A DNA stretch of 64,000 bases from Mycobacterium sp. Aquia_216 (lineage in GTDB: Bacteria; Actinomycetota; Actinomycetes; Mycobacteriales; Mycobacteriaceae): NCBI RefSeq assembly GCF_026723865.1, contig NZ_CP113529.1, positions 3,472,001 to 3,536,000 of the forward strand. Direction: 5' to 3'. The first letter of the stretch is position 1, and each line of letters opens with the position of its first letter. The position numbers and the translations under genes were made by a program. Below the pieces are notes generated by a model. It was not told where the DNA came from and made no database searches. It saw only the letters and a program-made list of their open reading frames with translations. Of this stretch, positions 1 to 9,196 are shown one piece after another.

Positions 1-659
1 ACCACTTCGGAGAACACCACCAGCTGGTAGTCGCCGCGCACACCTTCCATCGCCACAAAAACGTCGCTTTGGATGACGTGGACGTCGAGTGAATTCCGTT
101 TGGCTTCCCCACGAATGATGTCGGCGAACTTTCCGGCCATCTCGACCGCGTCGACCGGGTGACCACGTTGGGCCAGAGCCAGGGCGTTGCGTCCCGTCCC
201 AGCGCCGACGTCGAGTACCCGATACGTGCTCGGATCAACGGCTTCGTTGGCGAGCGCCCATACCCGCGCGTCGGGCGCGGTGCCGAACAGCGGCCCCTCG
301 CGAGTGTCGACCCAGTTGTCGTAATCGGCCCCGATTGTTGCCCACTGCGGTTTGACGCGGTAGTTCAGCATCGTGCCGAATGGTGAATTGAACTGTATGA
401 CAATGTTCGAGCGCGATGAGGCTTTGAAGGCTTTCGCCAATTCACCTTGCAGCACCGCTTTGAGCTGAGCGGTTTCCTCGTCTGTGTACCGTATGCCCAA
501 GCTGGCAAAGATGCTTGTACACATCGTGACGTATTCATCGAGCATGCTCGGAACGGCGGGTAGATGAAGCTGACCCTCGGCCATCGATCGCCGATACAAC
601 CGCCGGGCCATCGCTTCGCGCAGCGTCGACGGATCGAAAGATCTGCGGCGATCCTCCAT
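1..659 (-). CDS. SAM-dependent class I methyltransferase, 3' end cut by window edge
   Basis: The reverse strand is open from an ATG at 659 to the edge of the window, so only about 219 N-terminal residues are seen. A Rossmann motif I reading LDVGAGTGRNALALA lies about 145 residues in. It is followed by an acidic strand end (VDAVEM) and a VIQSD motif, the order expected of a class I methyltransferase of the tellurite-resistance/UbiE-like type. The first ~130 residues form an alpha-helical N-terminal extension. The frame stays open upstream and a GTG at 674 is an alternative start. The gene is divergent from the PPOX gene at 743, with a gap of under 100 bp that must hold both promoters. The substrate cannot be told from the sequence. 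Confidence 0.8.
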   Translation of the reverse strand, partial: MEDRRRSFDPSTLREAMARRLYRRSMAEGQLHLPAVPSMLDEYVTMCTSIFASLGIRYTDEETAQLKAVLQGELAKAFKASSRSNIVIQFNSPFGTMLNYRVKPQWATIGADYDNWVDTREGPLFGTAPDARVWALANEAVDPSTYRVLDVGAGTGRNALALAQRGHPVDAVEMAGKFADIIRGEAKRNSLDVHVIQSDVFVAMEGVRGDYQLVVFSEV

Positions 660-742
660 CAGACTCTTGTACACGACCCAGCTGCCGACCGCACGACGGG
701 GCGGGAGGGTTCCCGAGCCATCCGCTGCCGAGAGGGGAGACC

Positions 743-1156
743 ATGAGCGGCGACGTGACCGCCCAGTTGGGTGCTGAGAAGTTCGTGTCCTTGACGACTT
801 TCAAGCGCAACGGTGATGCGGTCGCCGCGCCGATGTGGATCGTCGGCGACGGGGCGCGGCTGTCGGTGTGGACACCGGCCGACTCGTGGAAGGTCAAGCG
901 CGTTCGACGCGATCCCCGCGTCACGCTCGCGGCGTGCGGCCGAACCGGGAAGGTGCCCGCCGGTCAGCCCGTCTTCGCGGGAACCGCCGAGGTGATCACC
1001 GACGCGGGCGAGGTCGCGCGCGTCGAATCGCTCGTCAAGCGCAAGTACGGCTTGGAGTTTCGGGTGGTGACTCTTATCGAAACCATCGCGGCCCGAGGCC
1101 GAAAACCACGGTTCGTCCTGCGCATCACGCTGACGAATGCGAAAGCCGACGGGTAA
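743..1156 (+). CDS. PPOX-class F420/flavin-dependent oxidoreductase
   Basis: This 137-residue protein has the split-barrel pattern of the pyridoxamine-5'-phosphate-oxidase-like family. A strand SLTTFKRNGDAVAAPMWIV is followed by a second strand with a hydrophobic core, the WKVKRVRRDPRVTLAAC segment typical of cofactor-binding PPOX proteins, and a GTAEVI strand. In mycobacteria many such proteins bind F420 or FMN/heme; which one cannot be decided here. The ATG at 743 follows AGAGGGGAG. The stop codon overlaps the ATG of the following hydrolase (TAATG at 1154), so the two are translationally coupled. Confidence 0.85.
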   Translation: MSGDVTAQLGAEKFVSLTTFKRNGDAVAAPMWIVGDGARLSVWTPADSWKVKRVRRDPRVTLAACGRTGKVPAGQPVFAGTAEVITDAGEVARVESLVKRKYGLEFRVVTLIETIAARGRKPRFVLRITLTNAKADG

Positions 1157-2037
1157 TGCCGGCCTTCAGCGCGGCCGTCGAGGGATTTCGATTAGCGTTC
1201 GACCGCTTCGGCTCGCCTGGCCGGGCATCGGTGGTGCTGTTGCATGGCTGGCCGGGCCATCGTCGCGACTACCGCTTGGTCGCGGCCGACCTTGCGCAGG
1301 TGGCCGACGTCGTGGTTCCCGACCTGCGGGGCTTTGGCGAGTCGACCAAGCACCTCGCCGATCCGAGTCAGTTCTACAGCGCGGATGCCCAAGCCCGAAG
1401 TGTCGCCGCGCTGATCGACGAGTTGAGCCTCGATCGTGTCGTGGTGGGCGGCTATGACATCGGCAGCCGGATCGCGCAGACTCTGGCACGCCGCCTTCCC
1501 CAGCGAGTCCTCGGTCTTGTGGTTTCCCCGCCTCTGCCCGGCATCGGCGACCGTGTCCTCGGGGAACAGGCTCAACGAGAATTCTGGTACCAGGCATTTC
1601 ACCAGCTCGGTCTGGCAGATGACCTGATCGACGGCAAGCCCAACGCCGTCCGCGCCTACCTACGTCACTTTTGGGATCACTGGTCCGGCCCCGGTTTTCG
1701 CATTTCCGAGGAGCATTTCGAAGGACTGGCCGCCGAATACGAAGCTCCGGGGGCGTTCAGCGCGTCGATCGCGTGGTATCGGGCTGGCGCGGGCACGGTT
1801 GCGCACTCACTCCACGAGCAAACGGCCGCACCGGTCGAGCGCATCGCCGTGCCGACCCAGGTGCTCTGGCCGAAGAAGGATCCGCTATTTCCCCCCGAAT
1901 GGGCCGACCGCCTGGATCGGTATTTCGCCGACATCTCGATTCATTTCCATGACAGCGCAGGTCATTTCACGCCGTTGGAGTGTGCTGGCGAATTCGCCGG
2001 ATTGGTTCGCGGCTTCTTCAGCCACCTTCGGCACTGA
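1156..2037 (+). CDS. alpha/beta hydrolase (epoxide hydrolase/haloalkane dehalogenase-like)
   Basis: This 293-residue alpha/beta-hydrolase fold protein starts at an ATG overlapping the stop of the PPOX gene; the frame is open further upstream, but that part is antisense or overlapping noise. The oxyanion motif LLHGWPGHRRDYR and the strand VVVPDLRGFGESTK are intact. The nucleophile-elbow region reads VGGYDIGSRIA, with Asp at the elbow (G-Y-D-I-G), as in epoxide hydrolases and dehalogenases rather than serine esterases. A late acid (WPKKDPLFPP) and a final His (DSAGHFTPLE) complete the triad. Natural substrate unknown. Probable two-gene operon with 743-1156. Confidence 0.87.
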   Translation: MPAFSAAVEGFRLAFDRFGSPGRASVVLLHGWPGHRRDYRLVAADLAQVADVVVPDLRGFGESTKHLADPSQFYSADAQARSVAALIDELSLDRVVVGGYDIGSRIAQTLARRLPQRVLGLVVSPPLPGIGDRVLGEQAQREFWYQAFHQLGLADDLIDGKPNAVRAYLRHFWDHWSGPGFRISEEHFEGLAAEYEAPGAFSASIAWYRAGAGTVAHSLHEQTAAPVERIAVPTQVLWPKKDPLFPPEWADRLDRYFADISIHFHDSAGHFTPLECAGEFAGLVRGFFSHLRH

Positions 2038-2116
2038 GCTACCTCACACCCCGGACTCATCAGGCGCAAGATGGTCTGCAACGGGTTGTGCAATGTCGCT
2101 TGATAGGGATGTTGAT

Positions 2117-2920
2117 ATGCGGGTCGAGAGTTTGCGCCGCTATCCGGTGAAATCCATGCTCGGAGAAGCCGTCGAGCGCCTGTTCGTCGACGAACGCGGC
2201 GCCGAAGGAGACCGGCGGCTCGCGCTTGTCGACACCGTGACCGGACATGTGGCCAGCGCCAAACAGGCGCGGCTATGGCGTGGACTACTGAAGTGCACCG
2301 CCAACGCAGATGCCGGGCGCGTCAGCATCGCACTGCCCGACGGTACAAAGGTCGCCGCCGACGACCCTGACGCCAATGAGCTGCTCTCGCGCCTGTTGGG
2401 GCGCGCGGTCCGACTGGTCAGCGAACGCCCGACTGGTGCGACGGTGGAACGCCCGGACCCGGAGAAGTTGCTCGATCTGGGGTTGGACGCGGAAGTCGCC
2501 GGCCGCATCCTGGAGATCGGCCTGGGCACGCCGGGAGATTCGTTCACCGACGATGCTCCGCTGCACGCGATCACCACCGCGACTTTGGACCACATTGGTG
2601 TCGCGGCCCTGCGCTACCGACCGAATGTTGTCATCTCCACGCCCGACGGCTGCCCCCCATACGTCGAAAACGATTGGGTTGACCGGGAATTGGGCATCGG
2701 CGAAGTTCGGCTGCGCGGCCTCGACCTTACCCCGCGCTGTGTGGTGCCGACGCTCGAGCACGGGCGGCTGCCGAAGGCGCCACAGGCCCTACGCATACTT
2801 GCCGCCGAGAATCGTTTGGAAGCGGGCAGTTGCGGAGTGGCAGCGTGCGCGGGCATCTATTTCAATGCAACGACGCAGGGCGTCATCCGCGTCGGCGACC
2901 GGGTCACCCTCGACCCGTAG
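2117..2920 (+). CDS. MOSC domain-containing protein
   Basis: The N-terminus VESLRRYPVKSMLGE is the diagnostic MOSC_N beta-barrel start. The rest of the 267 residues contains the MOSC core with the RYRPNVVI strand and a C-terminal Cys-containing segment (GSCGVAACAGIY). MOSC proteins bind molybdenum-cofactor sulfur or carry out related sulfur or hydroxylamine-reductive chemistry. The chosen ATG at 2117 has AGGGAT upstream; an in-frame ATG at 2093 would add eight residues. It lies downstream of the hydrolase with an 80-bp gap and converges on the cutinase gene with only 11 bp between stops. Confidence 0.85.
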   Translation: MRVESLRRYPVKSMLGEAVERLFVDERGAEGDRRLALVDTVTGHVASAKQARLWRGLLKCTANADAGRVSIALPDGTKVAADDPDANELLSRLLGRAVRLVSERPTGATVERPDPEKLLDLGLDAEVAGRILEIGLGTPGDSFTDDAPLHAITTATLDHIGVAALRYRPNVVISTPDGCPPYVENDWVDRELGIGEVRLRGLDLTPRCVVPTLEHGRLPKAPQALRILAAENRLEAGSCGVAACAGIYFNATTQGVIRVGDRVTLDP

Positions 2921-2931
2921 CCGGTCAGCCG

Positions 2932-3684
2932 CTAGTCGCCGAAGCCGCTGGGAGTTTGTACCACTGTGGCCGGTCCGGCGGGGCCTGGGCCTCCATCGAG
3001 GTGGCTGGCGGCAAAGGAGGCGCCTTTGTCGATCCAGGCGCCGTCGTCGGCGTAGGTGTTGTGGGCGGCGAAGTTCATGCCGTCCGAGCAGACCGGGTCG
3101 TCGGTGGCGCAGACCTTGATGGTCTTGGCCACGTAGGTCGGTCCGATGACGACCGGGGGCTGGCCCAGGAAGTTCATTGCCCGCACGTTGGGCATGCCGA
3201 AGAGCACCACCGCGGCGACGTGGTCGGCGATCTCGGGTGCCAGTGGTTTGGGCACGGTCGCGGGATCCACGCCGTCGGGGACTGCGGCCGAGGTGACGAA
3301 GCCCATCACGGCCGCGCCCTGGGAGAAGCCGCCGAGCACCATCTTGGTTTTGGGGCAGCTGCCGGCCATCGATACGACATGGGCTCCGGCGTCCCTGATG
3401 CCGTCGAGGCCGGTGGACCACTCGTCGCTGGCGGGGTAGTTGACCGCGTAGACGTCGACGGACTTGCCACCCTCGCGCCCGCGCAGGTTGTCGATGAAGG
3501 CCTGTCCGGTCGGCCCGACCCCCGGAGCCTCACCGGTACCCCGGGCGAACACCACCTGAACATCGGGGCACGGTTCGGCCGACGCCCACGGGACGGGGGA
3601 GAAGAGGACGGAGGCACCGAGGCTCAACGTTGCCGCGGCCGCGGGACCCACAAAACGAATGATGAAACCGGCGATCATGCCCAT
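2932..3684 (-). CDS. secreted cutinase family hydrolase
   Basis: This 250-residue protein has a Sec signal peptide with likely cleavage after ASA near residue 36. The mature protein starts EPCPDVQVVFARGT, the standard mycobacterial cutinase (Cut/Culp) N-terminus. The nucleophile motif GGFSQGA places Ser at about 121. The acid lies in the CATDDPVC motif (~192-199) and the His in FAAHNTY (~208). Two disulfides are implied by the paired Cys residues. Members hydrolyse lipid esters in the cell envelope or medium and are usually exported. A proline/glycine tail follows the catalytic domain. A second cutinase gene lies at 7469-8116. Confidence 0.93.
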   Translation of the reverse strand: MGMIAGFIIRFVGPAAAATLSLGASVLFSPVPWASAEPCPDVQVVFARGTGEAPGVGPTGQAFIDNLRGREGGKSVDVYAVNYPASDEWSTGLDGIRDAGAHVVSMAGSCPKTKMVLGGFSQGAAVMGFVTSAAVPDGVDPATVPKPLAPEIADHVAAVVLFGMPNVRAMNFLGQPPVVIGPTYVAKTIKVCATDDPVCSDGMNFAAHNTYADDGAWIDKGASFAASHLDGGPGPAGPATVVQTPSGFGD

Positions 3685-3864
3685 TTACATGCCCATCGCG
3701 GCCGGCCGCCAAACGGGTGATATTCCACACGCGTTCGTAATGAACGCAGCAACTGCGGATGGGGCGGCGTACGAGGTCATCGACGATGCACGGCCACAGT
3801 CGATTTCACGCGGCCGCGAAGCCAGCTGGTTGTCAGAGCCGCGTGTGGATGGCGTGCGGCCGGC

Positions 3865-4413
3865 TCAACGCCATTTGATGCCGCACCCGATCGACGGCCG
3901 TTGGTCGGCGTCGACCGGCTGCCCGGCCAACACGGCATCCACCGCCGCCCGGACGTCGGCCCCCGTCACCGGCAGGTCGTTCTTGGGGCGCGAGCCGTCG
4001 AGCTGGCCGCGGTAGACCAGCCGACGCTCGCCGTCGAACACAAAAGTGTCTGGCGTGCACGCCGCCGAGTAGGACCGGGCAACATCCTGCGTCTCGTCAT
4101 ACAGATACGGAAACGTCCAGCCCTGGCGGTCGGCCTCGGCGACCATCTGGTCGGGACCGTCCTGTGGGTAAGTGACGACGTCATTGCTGGAGATCCCCAC
4201 CATTGCGACACCTTGCGCGGCGAGGTCTCTGCCCAGGGCGGCCAGGCCGGGCGCGACATGCTGGACATAGGGGCAGTGATTGCAGATGAAAGTGACGACC
4301 AGCGCGGGGCCGGTGAGCTCGTCGAGGCTGACCAGAACACCGGTTGCCGGGTTGGGCAACGTGAAGGCCGGGGCGGGCGTGCCGAGGGCGAGCATCGTTG
4401 ACTCGATAGCCAT
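3865..4413 (-). CDS. thioredoxin-fold AhpC/TSA-like protein
   Basis: This 182-residue protein has the redoxin layout: TPAPAFTLPNPATG at the N-terminus, strand LVVTFICNHCPYVQH containing a CNHCPYV redox motif, and VGISSNDVVTYPQDGP further on. This matches the widespread thioredoxin family proteins with C-x2-C that follow the AhpC/TSA architecture. The function is probably thiol redox or peroxide handling in the cytoplasm, since there is no signal peptide. The start was placed at ATG 4413 (MAIES) rather than the upstream 4449, because homologous proteins begin close to the APAF motif. It is divergent from the DMT transporter gene. Confidence 0.85.
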   Translation of the reverse strand: MAIESTMLALGTPAPAFTLPNPATGVLVSLDELTGPALVVTFICNHCPYVQHVAPGLAALGRDLAAQGVAMVGISSNDVVTYPQDGPDQMVAEADRQGWTFPYLYDETQDVARSYSAACTPDTFVFDGERRLVYRGQLDGSRPKNDLPVTGADVRAAVDAVLAGQPVDADQRPSIGCGIKWR

Positions 4414-4528
4414 GCTCGCCAGACTAGTCCGCAGCGACCCGGGCACCACCGGCGATCACGGATGCGGAAGGCTGCATCTCGTGTGGCCAGAGTTAGCCGG
4501 GTTGTCATCCGGGGTACCCGTCCCAAAC

Positions 4529-5458
4529 ATGGGGTGGGTGATATCGCACGCCGTCGCGATCGTCTCGGGGTTACTTGCCGCGTTCTGGGCAGCGGTCGGC
4601 ATCGTCATTCGCCAACGAGTCGCGCAAGGCGTTCCGGCTGACAACGACGCCTCTGGACCGACCGTGACGAGCGTGCTGCGCCAACCGTTGTGGTGGGCCG
4701 GGACTCTCGCCGCCGTCGCCGGTTTCGTGTTTCAGGCCCTGGCGCTGGCGCACGGCTCCCTGCTGCTGGTACAGCCGCTACTGGTTTCGTCGCTGCTATT
4801 TGCGCTGCCGTTGAGCGCGAGGCTGTGCCATCAACGGATCACCGGAGCCGAGTGGATTTGGGCGATCGTGTTGACCGCCGCCCTGGCGGCATTCGTGCTG
4901 GTCGGCCAGCCCCGCGAGGGCCATAACCGTCCGCCGATACCGTCGTGGACCCTCGCGTTGGTGCTCACCGCGCCGCTGGTCATCGTCTGTCTCCTCGCGG
5001 CCAGGCGCGCCGTCGGCCGAACGCGCGCCATGCTGCTCGCGGTCGCGGTCGCGGTCCTGCTCGGCATGGTCGCCGTCTTGACGAAGATCTGCACGCACCG
5101 CTACGCAGTCGGCGGATGGCACGGGCTTCTGACGGTCCCCGCCCCGTACCTGTTGGTCGTGCTGGCGGTGGCGGTCACCGTGGTGCAGAGTTCCGCCTTT
5201 CACGCGGGCGCGTTGCAAGCCTCGGTGCCGATCATGCTGGTGGGTGAACCCGTCGTCGCGGTGGTGCTCGGCATTGTCGTGCTCGGCGAACACCTCGCGG
5301 TGCGCGGCTCGGCGGCGCTGGGCCTGCTCGTCGCCGTCGTCGCGATGGTGGCATCCACGATCGCGCTGGGCCGCGACCAGGCGCCCGTCGCCAGCCATGA
5401 GGCCGCGAAAGATGTTGACACACCCCGCAGTAACGAAGACGGTGTGGTCTACAAGTAG
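4529..5458 (+). CDS. DMT-superfamily (EamA-like) membrane transporter
   Basis: This 309-residue protein has about nine to ten hydrophobic helices and two homologous halves, as in EamA/NIPA-like DMT exporters. Helix 1 is AVAIVSGLLAAFWAAVGIVI and the last pair is VVLGIVVLGEHL and ALGLLVAVVAMVASTIALG. The VLGEHL motif near the end of the second half is typical of the family. The C-terminal tail is charged and short. Substrate unknown. The start ATG 4529 was chosen because the upstream open part lies antisense to the thioredoxin-like gene. The next gene begins within 30 bp, so they may be cotranscribed. Confidence 0.85.
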   Translation: MGWVISHAVAIVSGLLAAFWAAVGIVIRQRVAQGVPADNDASGPTVTSVLRQPLWWAGTLAAVAGFVFQALALAHGSLLLVQPLLVSSLLFALPLSARLCHQRITGAEWIWAIVLTAALAAFVLVGQPREGHNRPPIPSWTLALVLTAPLVIVCLLAARRAVGRTRAMLLAVAVAVLLGMVAVLTKICTHRYAVGGWHGLLTVPAPYLLVVLAVAVTVVQSSAFHAGALQASVPIMLVGEPVVAVVLGIVVLGEHLAVRGSAALGLLVAVVAMVASTIALGRDQAPVASHEAAKDVDTPRSNEDGVVYK

Positions 5459-5487
5459 GTGTGCCGCCGCTGGGCTACTGTCCCGAA

Positions 5488-6228
5488 ATGGCCGTCATCC
5501 GTTCCAAGCCCCGCTCGTGGTTCTGGTCGCACGACATCCAACCCGACCAGGTAGCGGGACTGGCCATGCCCGGCATGCGGTTGCAGCGGCTGGTGAGCTA
5601 TCGCCGGGGGGCTCAGGCTGAGCGGCGGTTCGCCGCGTTCTACTACGACGACGAGGGCGCCACCACGCCGTCGCGGACCTGGCTCATCGACGCCGATGCC
5701 GCGACTGCCGGTGCGCACGGCCAACAAGCCGCGGCGGTCAGCGTTGACGTCATTCCGAACAGCGGCGAGGTTCGCTTCACGCTGCTCCTCGACACCCACC
5801 CGCATCCGGCCCGCGTGCTGCGCACCGATCTCAGCGCCGACGACGTCACCGCCCTGCTCGACGGCGATCGCGCCGTGGTGGACTTGACGACCTACCAGCG
5901 TGACGAAAAGCGTTGTTTCGCCGTGATTGTCGAGCCCCGCGTTGGCGATGGCAGCATGTTCTTCCCGGCGCTGCGTCACGAGGAGGTACGCAACACGCTG
6001 AGACCGCACGGTGTGCTGCCCACCCGAGCCCGCGCCTATCACACGCCGGGCGGTTGGCGCATCGCCGTCGTCGCAGAGCGCTCCGCTGGCACCGCGTGGT
6101 CGGTACATGTCGACGTCGGCGCCGATGACGTCGCGCAGCGCCTCGAGCAGCAGCACGGCTACCCGCTCGACCTGGACGCCATCGGGCATGGCCTCAGCGT
6201 GAGGTTCGCGCTCATCGCGGCTGCTTGA
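5488..6228 (+). CDS. conserved hypothetical protein with three internal tandem-repeat motifs
   Basis: I do not recognise a named function. The 246 residues contain three related segments of the form DDV-(x)-LL-...-DL-x-x-Y-...-RRFA: around residues 25-55 (RLVSYRRGAQAERRFAAF), 118-148 (VVDLTTYQRDEKRCFAVI) and 212-243. They resemble the bacterial tandem repeat units found in some actinobacterial secreted or hydrolase-associated proteins. There is no signal peptide or transmembrane segment. A GTG at 5461 would extend the protein by nine residues; ATG 5488 was preferred. The 3' end overlaps the convergent glycosyltransferase gene by 17 bp. Confidence 0.65.
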   Translation: MAVIRSKPRSWFWSHDIQPDQVAGLAMPGMRLQRLVSYRRGAQAERRFAAFYYDDEGATTPSRTWLIDADAATAGAHGQQAAAVSVDVIPNSGEVRFTLLLDTHPHPARVLRTDLSADDVTALLDGDRAVVDLTTYQRDEKRCFAVIVEPRVGDGSMFFPALRHEEVRNTLRPHGVLPTRARAYHTPGGWRIAVVAERSAGTAWSVHVDVGADDVAQRLEQQHGYPLDLDAIGHGLSVRFALIAAA

Positions 6229-7390
6229 GGGCGACCTCTTCCAGGAGATCCACGGCGCGCGCGAGACTTTCGGCAGGTTTGGTCAGCAACGCGGCAACCT
6301 CGCGGGCCCGAGCGATGCGTTCCGCAGTGAGGATGCTCTGCAGGTCCGCGACCACTGAGTCCAGCGTGCTTTCCATAAACCCGCGTCCAGAGCCAACGTT
6401 GAGCTGTGTGACCCCGGCTGCCCAGACCGGCTGATCAAGCCAGAACCAAAGGATCAACGTGGGGATTCCGGCCCGCATGCCCGCGGCCGTCACGCCGGCG
6501 CCCCCGTGGTGGACGACCGCGCGGCAAGCCGGGAAGACGGCCGCGTGGTTCACCTCGGCCACGATCTTCACCTGGTCGGCGTCTGGAACATCGGCGACCT
6601 CGTTCGGGCCGGTACAAATCAGCGCCCGCTCGCCCAACCGCGCGCAGGCCGCGCGGATCACCGCGATGGTTTCGACGGGGGAGGCCAGCGGCGTACTACC
6701 GAAGCCGAAGTAGATCGGCGGGGTGCCCTCAGCGATCCAGGACAAGACCTCGTCGTCGGCATTGCTGGGCAAACCCAGCGTGAGCGCGCCGACGAACAGC
6801 GGCGCAGCATCCGTTTGCAGCCATTCGGCGGCCGATCCGGGCAGGCAGATCTCGTCATAGGCCTGAATCTCTACCGTCGGTCCGGCCGAATCCCCAGCGG
6901 CGTCCGGCAAGCCGAGCGCACGGCGTTGAGCATCGTCGGTCTCCTTGGTGATTTGCGGCCCGAACGCGCCCGACGCCAAAATCCGCTCCGGGAAGTAGTG
7001 CAGCGTACCGAGCGGAATGCCGTAGTACTCCGCGACATTGGCGGCCAGGCCCTGCTCGTTGAACGCTGCCACCAGCAGGTCGGCCCCGTCCGCCAGCGAG
7101 GTCAGCACCGCGCTCTTCTCCGACTTGACCTCGTTGACATGTGCGGCGATCTCGGCCCACATGGTGACCGGATTCGAGATCTTTGCGACGAAATCCGCGG
7201 CGAAGTCCATCTGCTCCCGCGAGTCCCGGCCATACGCGACGGCAGCCAGCCCCGCGGATTCGACGAACGCCACCATGTTGGGTGCGACGGCCATCTGCAC
7301 GTCGTGGCCGCGTCGCATCAGCTCCCGGCCGACGGCGGCCAGGGGCTCGACATCGCCACGACTTCCATAGCCGGCCAGCACGCATTTCAT
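6212..7390 (-). CDS. GT1 family glycosyltransferase (UDP-glucuronosyl/glycosyltransferase-like)
   Basis: This 392-residue GT-B enzyme begins MKCVLAGYGSRGDVEPLAAV, the classic N-terminus of the sterol/macrolide/glycopeptide glycosyltransferase group. The C-terminal donor-binding region contains GFGSTPL, CTGPNEV and the PSPG-like stretch HHGGAGVTAAGMRAGIP, with the conserved GGAGT-type loop. In mycobacteria relatives glycosylate glycopeptidolipids or similar envelope lipids; no lipopeptide synthetase is nearby, so the acceptor is unknown. It is slightly shorter than the usual 410-430 residues but both domains look complete. Convergent with the repeat-motif gene and overlapping it. Confidence 0.88.
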   Translation of the reverse strand: MKCVLAGYGSRGDVEPLAAVGRELMRRGHDVQMAVAPNMVAFVESAGLAAVAYGRDSREQMDFAADFVAKISNPVTMWAEIAAHVNEVKSEKSAVLTSLADGADLLVAAFNEQGLAANVAEYYGIPLGTLHYFPERILASGAFGPQITKETDDAQRRALGLPDAAGDSAGPTVEIQAYDEICLPGSAAEWLQTDAAPLFVGALTLGLPSNADDEVLSWIAEGTPPIYFGFGSTPLASPVETIAVIRAACARLGERALICTGPNEVADVPDADQVKIVAEVNHAAVFPACRAVVHHGGAGVTAAGMRAGIPTLILWFWLDQPVWAAGVTQLNVGSGRGFMESTLDSVVADLQSILTAERIARAREVAALLTKPAESLARAVDLLEEVALKQPR

Positions 7391-7468
7391 CGGCGGAACC
7401 TGCCTGTCCCGAACACCAAATATGGTCTGTTGATTGCGATCCGCCGCGCGGCGCTGCGCGACGCGCCG

Positions 7469-8116
7469 TTAGTGGAGCCGGTTGGCCACGAACGTGGCGG
7501 CCTGATTCGTCATCCCGGCCTGAATATACGAAACGTGCGCCATGATGTTGCCGCCCGAGGAGCAGATCGGGTCGTCGGGAGCGCACAAGCTGATGGTCTT
7601 GGCGGTGTAGATCGGGTTGATCGTCGGCAGCGGCTGGCCGCCCCACAGCGTGCTCGAGAATTGACTGGTCGGTTCGCCGAAGAGCGCGACAGCCGCGACA
7701 TGGTCAGCAACCGGAGCCGGCATCGCTGCGGTGGCCAGATCGATGACCGTGGAGCCCTGGGAGTACCCGCCGAGCACGAGCTTCGTGTTGGGGCAGTTGG
7801 CGACGGTGCCCTGGATGTGGCTGCTCGCGTCGTCGGAGCCGGCTGATGCGCTGTTGTGGTAGTCGTCGTTGGCCGGGTAGTTGACCGCGTACACCCCGAC
7901 GGACTTCCCGCCGACCTGCGACGTAAGCGAGTCGACGAACGCTTGACCGATGTTGCCGAGGCCGGGCTCCTGGTGGGTACCGCGCGCGAATACCACCTCG
8001 ACGTCGGAGCAGGGGTCAGCGGACGCGACGGGCGAGATCGGCGCGCCAACCAGCGCCCACATCATCGCTGCCGCGACGCCAACAATACGAACCAGCCTGA
8101 GTGCACTCATTCTCAA
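7469..8116 (-). CDS. secreted cutinase family hydrolase
   Basis: This 215-residue protein has an uncleaved N-terminal hydrophobic stretch of about 20 residues ending ASA, then mature DPCSDVEVVFARGT. The catalytic Ser is in GGYSQGS (~119), Asp in CAPDDPIC (~181-182) and His in MAHVSY (~194). It is closer in length and motif spelling to the compact Cut2/CFP21-type mycobacterial cutinases than the longer paralogue at 2932-3684. It is expected to be exported and to act on lipid esters. It lies 78 bp upstream of the glycosyltransferase on the same strand, so the two may share a transcript. Confidence 0.92.
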   Translation of the reverse strand: MRMSALRLVRIVGVAAAMMWALVGAPISPVASADPCSDVEVVFARGTHQEPGLGNIGQAFVDSLTSQVGGKSVGVYAVNYPANDDYHNSASAGSDDASSHIQGTVANCPNTKLVLGGYSQGSTVIDLATAAMPAPVADHVAAVALFGEPTSQFSSTLWGGQPLPTINPIYTAKTISLCAPDDPICSSGGNIMAHVSYIQAGMTNQAATFVANRLH

Positions 8117-8292
8117 ATGCTGACATACCGACCGAGACCCCTGTACCGGCGGCTAGCTTTATCCGGCCGAACCGGCATCGATCAGAATGAGGTACTTGCC
8201 GACGGGAAGGAACTGCAAGTTCGCGCAGTTTGAGCTAGGTAACCCGGCGACGCCGTAAAGATCCGTCCTCCGATTCTGAAAGAGAAGGAAGC

Positions 8293-9147
8293 GTGACCGA
8301 CTCGACGAGCGGGAGCAAGATCGCCGCGGTGTCCGCAGACCCGTCGCGGCCGGTGCGAATCGGCGTCCAACTGTGGGCGGGTGGGACGCCGGACTACCGG
8401 ACGTGGCGGCAGGCGGTGCTGCACGCCGAAGAGCTCGGCGTTGACGCGATCTTCGGCTACGACCACTTTCACAAGCCCTTCGTCGACATCGTCAACGGCA
8501 CGCCGCAGCTCCAGGATGAGCAGCCGGAGGTCAACAACTTCGAAGCCTGGACGGCGCTGGCGTCGTGGGGCGAGATCACCAGTCGAGCCGAGATCGGACT
8601 GCTCGTGAGTGGTATGCCGTACCGCAACCCCGACCTGGTTGCGGACATGGCACGCACGGTCGACCACATCAGCGGGGGGCGATTGATCCTCGGGCTCGGA
8701 GCCGGCTGGTATCCGCACGACTTCATCGCCTACGGATACGAATACGGCACGGTGAGGTCGAGGATGGACCAATTCGACGAAGGCCTGGAGCGCATCGAAT
8801 ATCGCCTCAACCATCTGACCCCCAGCCCGTTGCGCCGAATCCCGATTCTGATCGGGGGAGGCGGGGAGCGGCGCACCATTCCCGCCGCCGCACGGCACGC
8901 CCACATTTGGCACAGCTTCGAACCCATCGAGGAATTCCGGCGCAAGAATGAACTCCTCAAACGCATGGCCACTGCCGCCGGACGCGACGAGGCCGACATC
9001 GAACGCGCGATGGCGTGGACCGACGCCAAGACGGCCGACGCCTTCATCGACGAGGGCGTGACCCTGTTCACCACCGAAATCCACCCCGACACCAACGGGT
9101 ACGACTTCTCCGAGCTGGAGACGATGCTCGCCTGGCGCAACCAATAA
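8293..9147 (+). CDS. LLM class F420-dependent oxidoreductase
   Basis: This 284-residue luciferase-like (TIM-barrel) protein starts at GTG 8293 behind AGAGAAGGAA. Family features seen are RIGVQLWAGG at the N-terminus, the ELGVDAIFGYDHFH segment, ARTVDHISGGRLILGLGAGW (the most diagnostic motif of F420-dependent LLM enzymes) and IPILIGGGGERRT. The cofactor F420 is inferred from the family in mycobacteria. It is followed 49 bp downstream by zwf in the same direction. That is suggestive, because glucose-6-phosphate oxidation supplies F420H2 or NADPH for such reductases, but no direct functional link is shown. Confidence 0.9.
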   Translation: MTDSTSGSKIAAVSADPSRPVRIGVQLWAGGTPDYRTWRQAVLHAEELGVDAIFGYDHFHKPFVDIVNGTPQLQDEQPEVNNFEAWTALASWGEITSRAEIGLLVSGMPYRNPDLVADMARTVDHISGGRLILGLGAGWYPHDFIAYGYEYGTVRSRMDQFDEGLERIEYRLNHLTPSPLRRIPILIGGGGERRTIPAAARHAHIWHSFEPIEEFRRKNELLKRMATAAGRDEADIERAMAWTDAKTADAFIDEGVTLFTTEIHPDTNGYDFSELETMLAWRNQ

Positions 9148-9196
9148 CGACGCGAGCGATGCGCACACGGCGCGACAGTGTGGAAGTATCACGGAC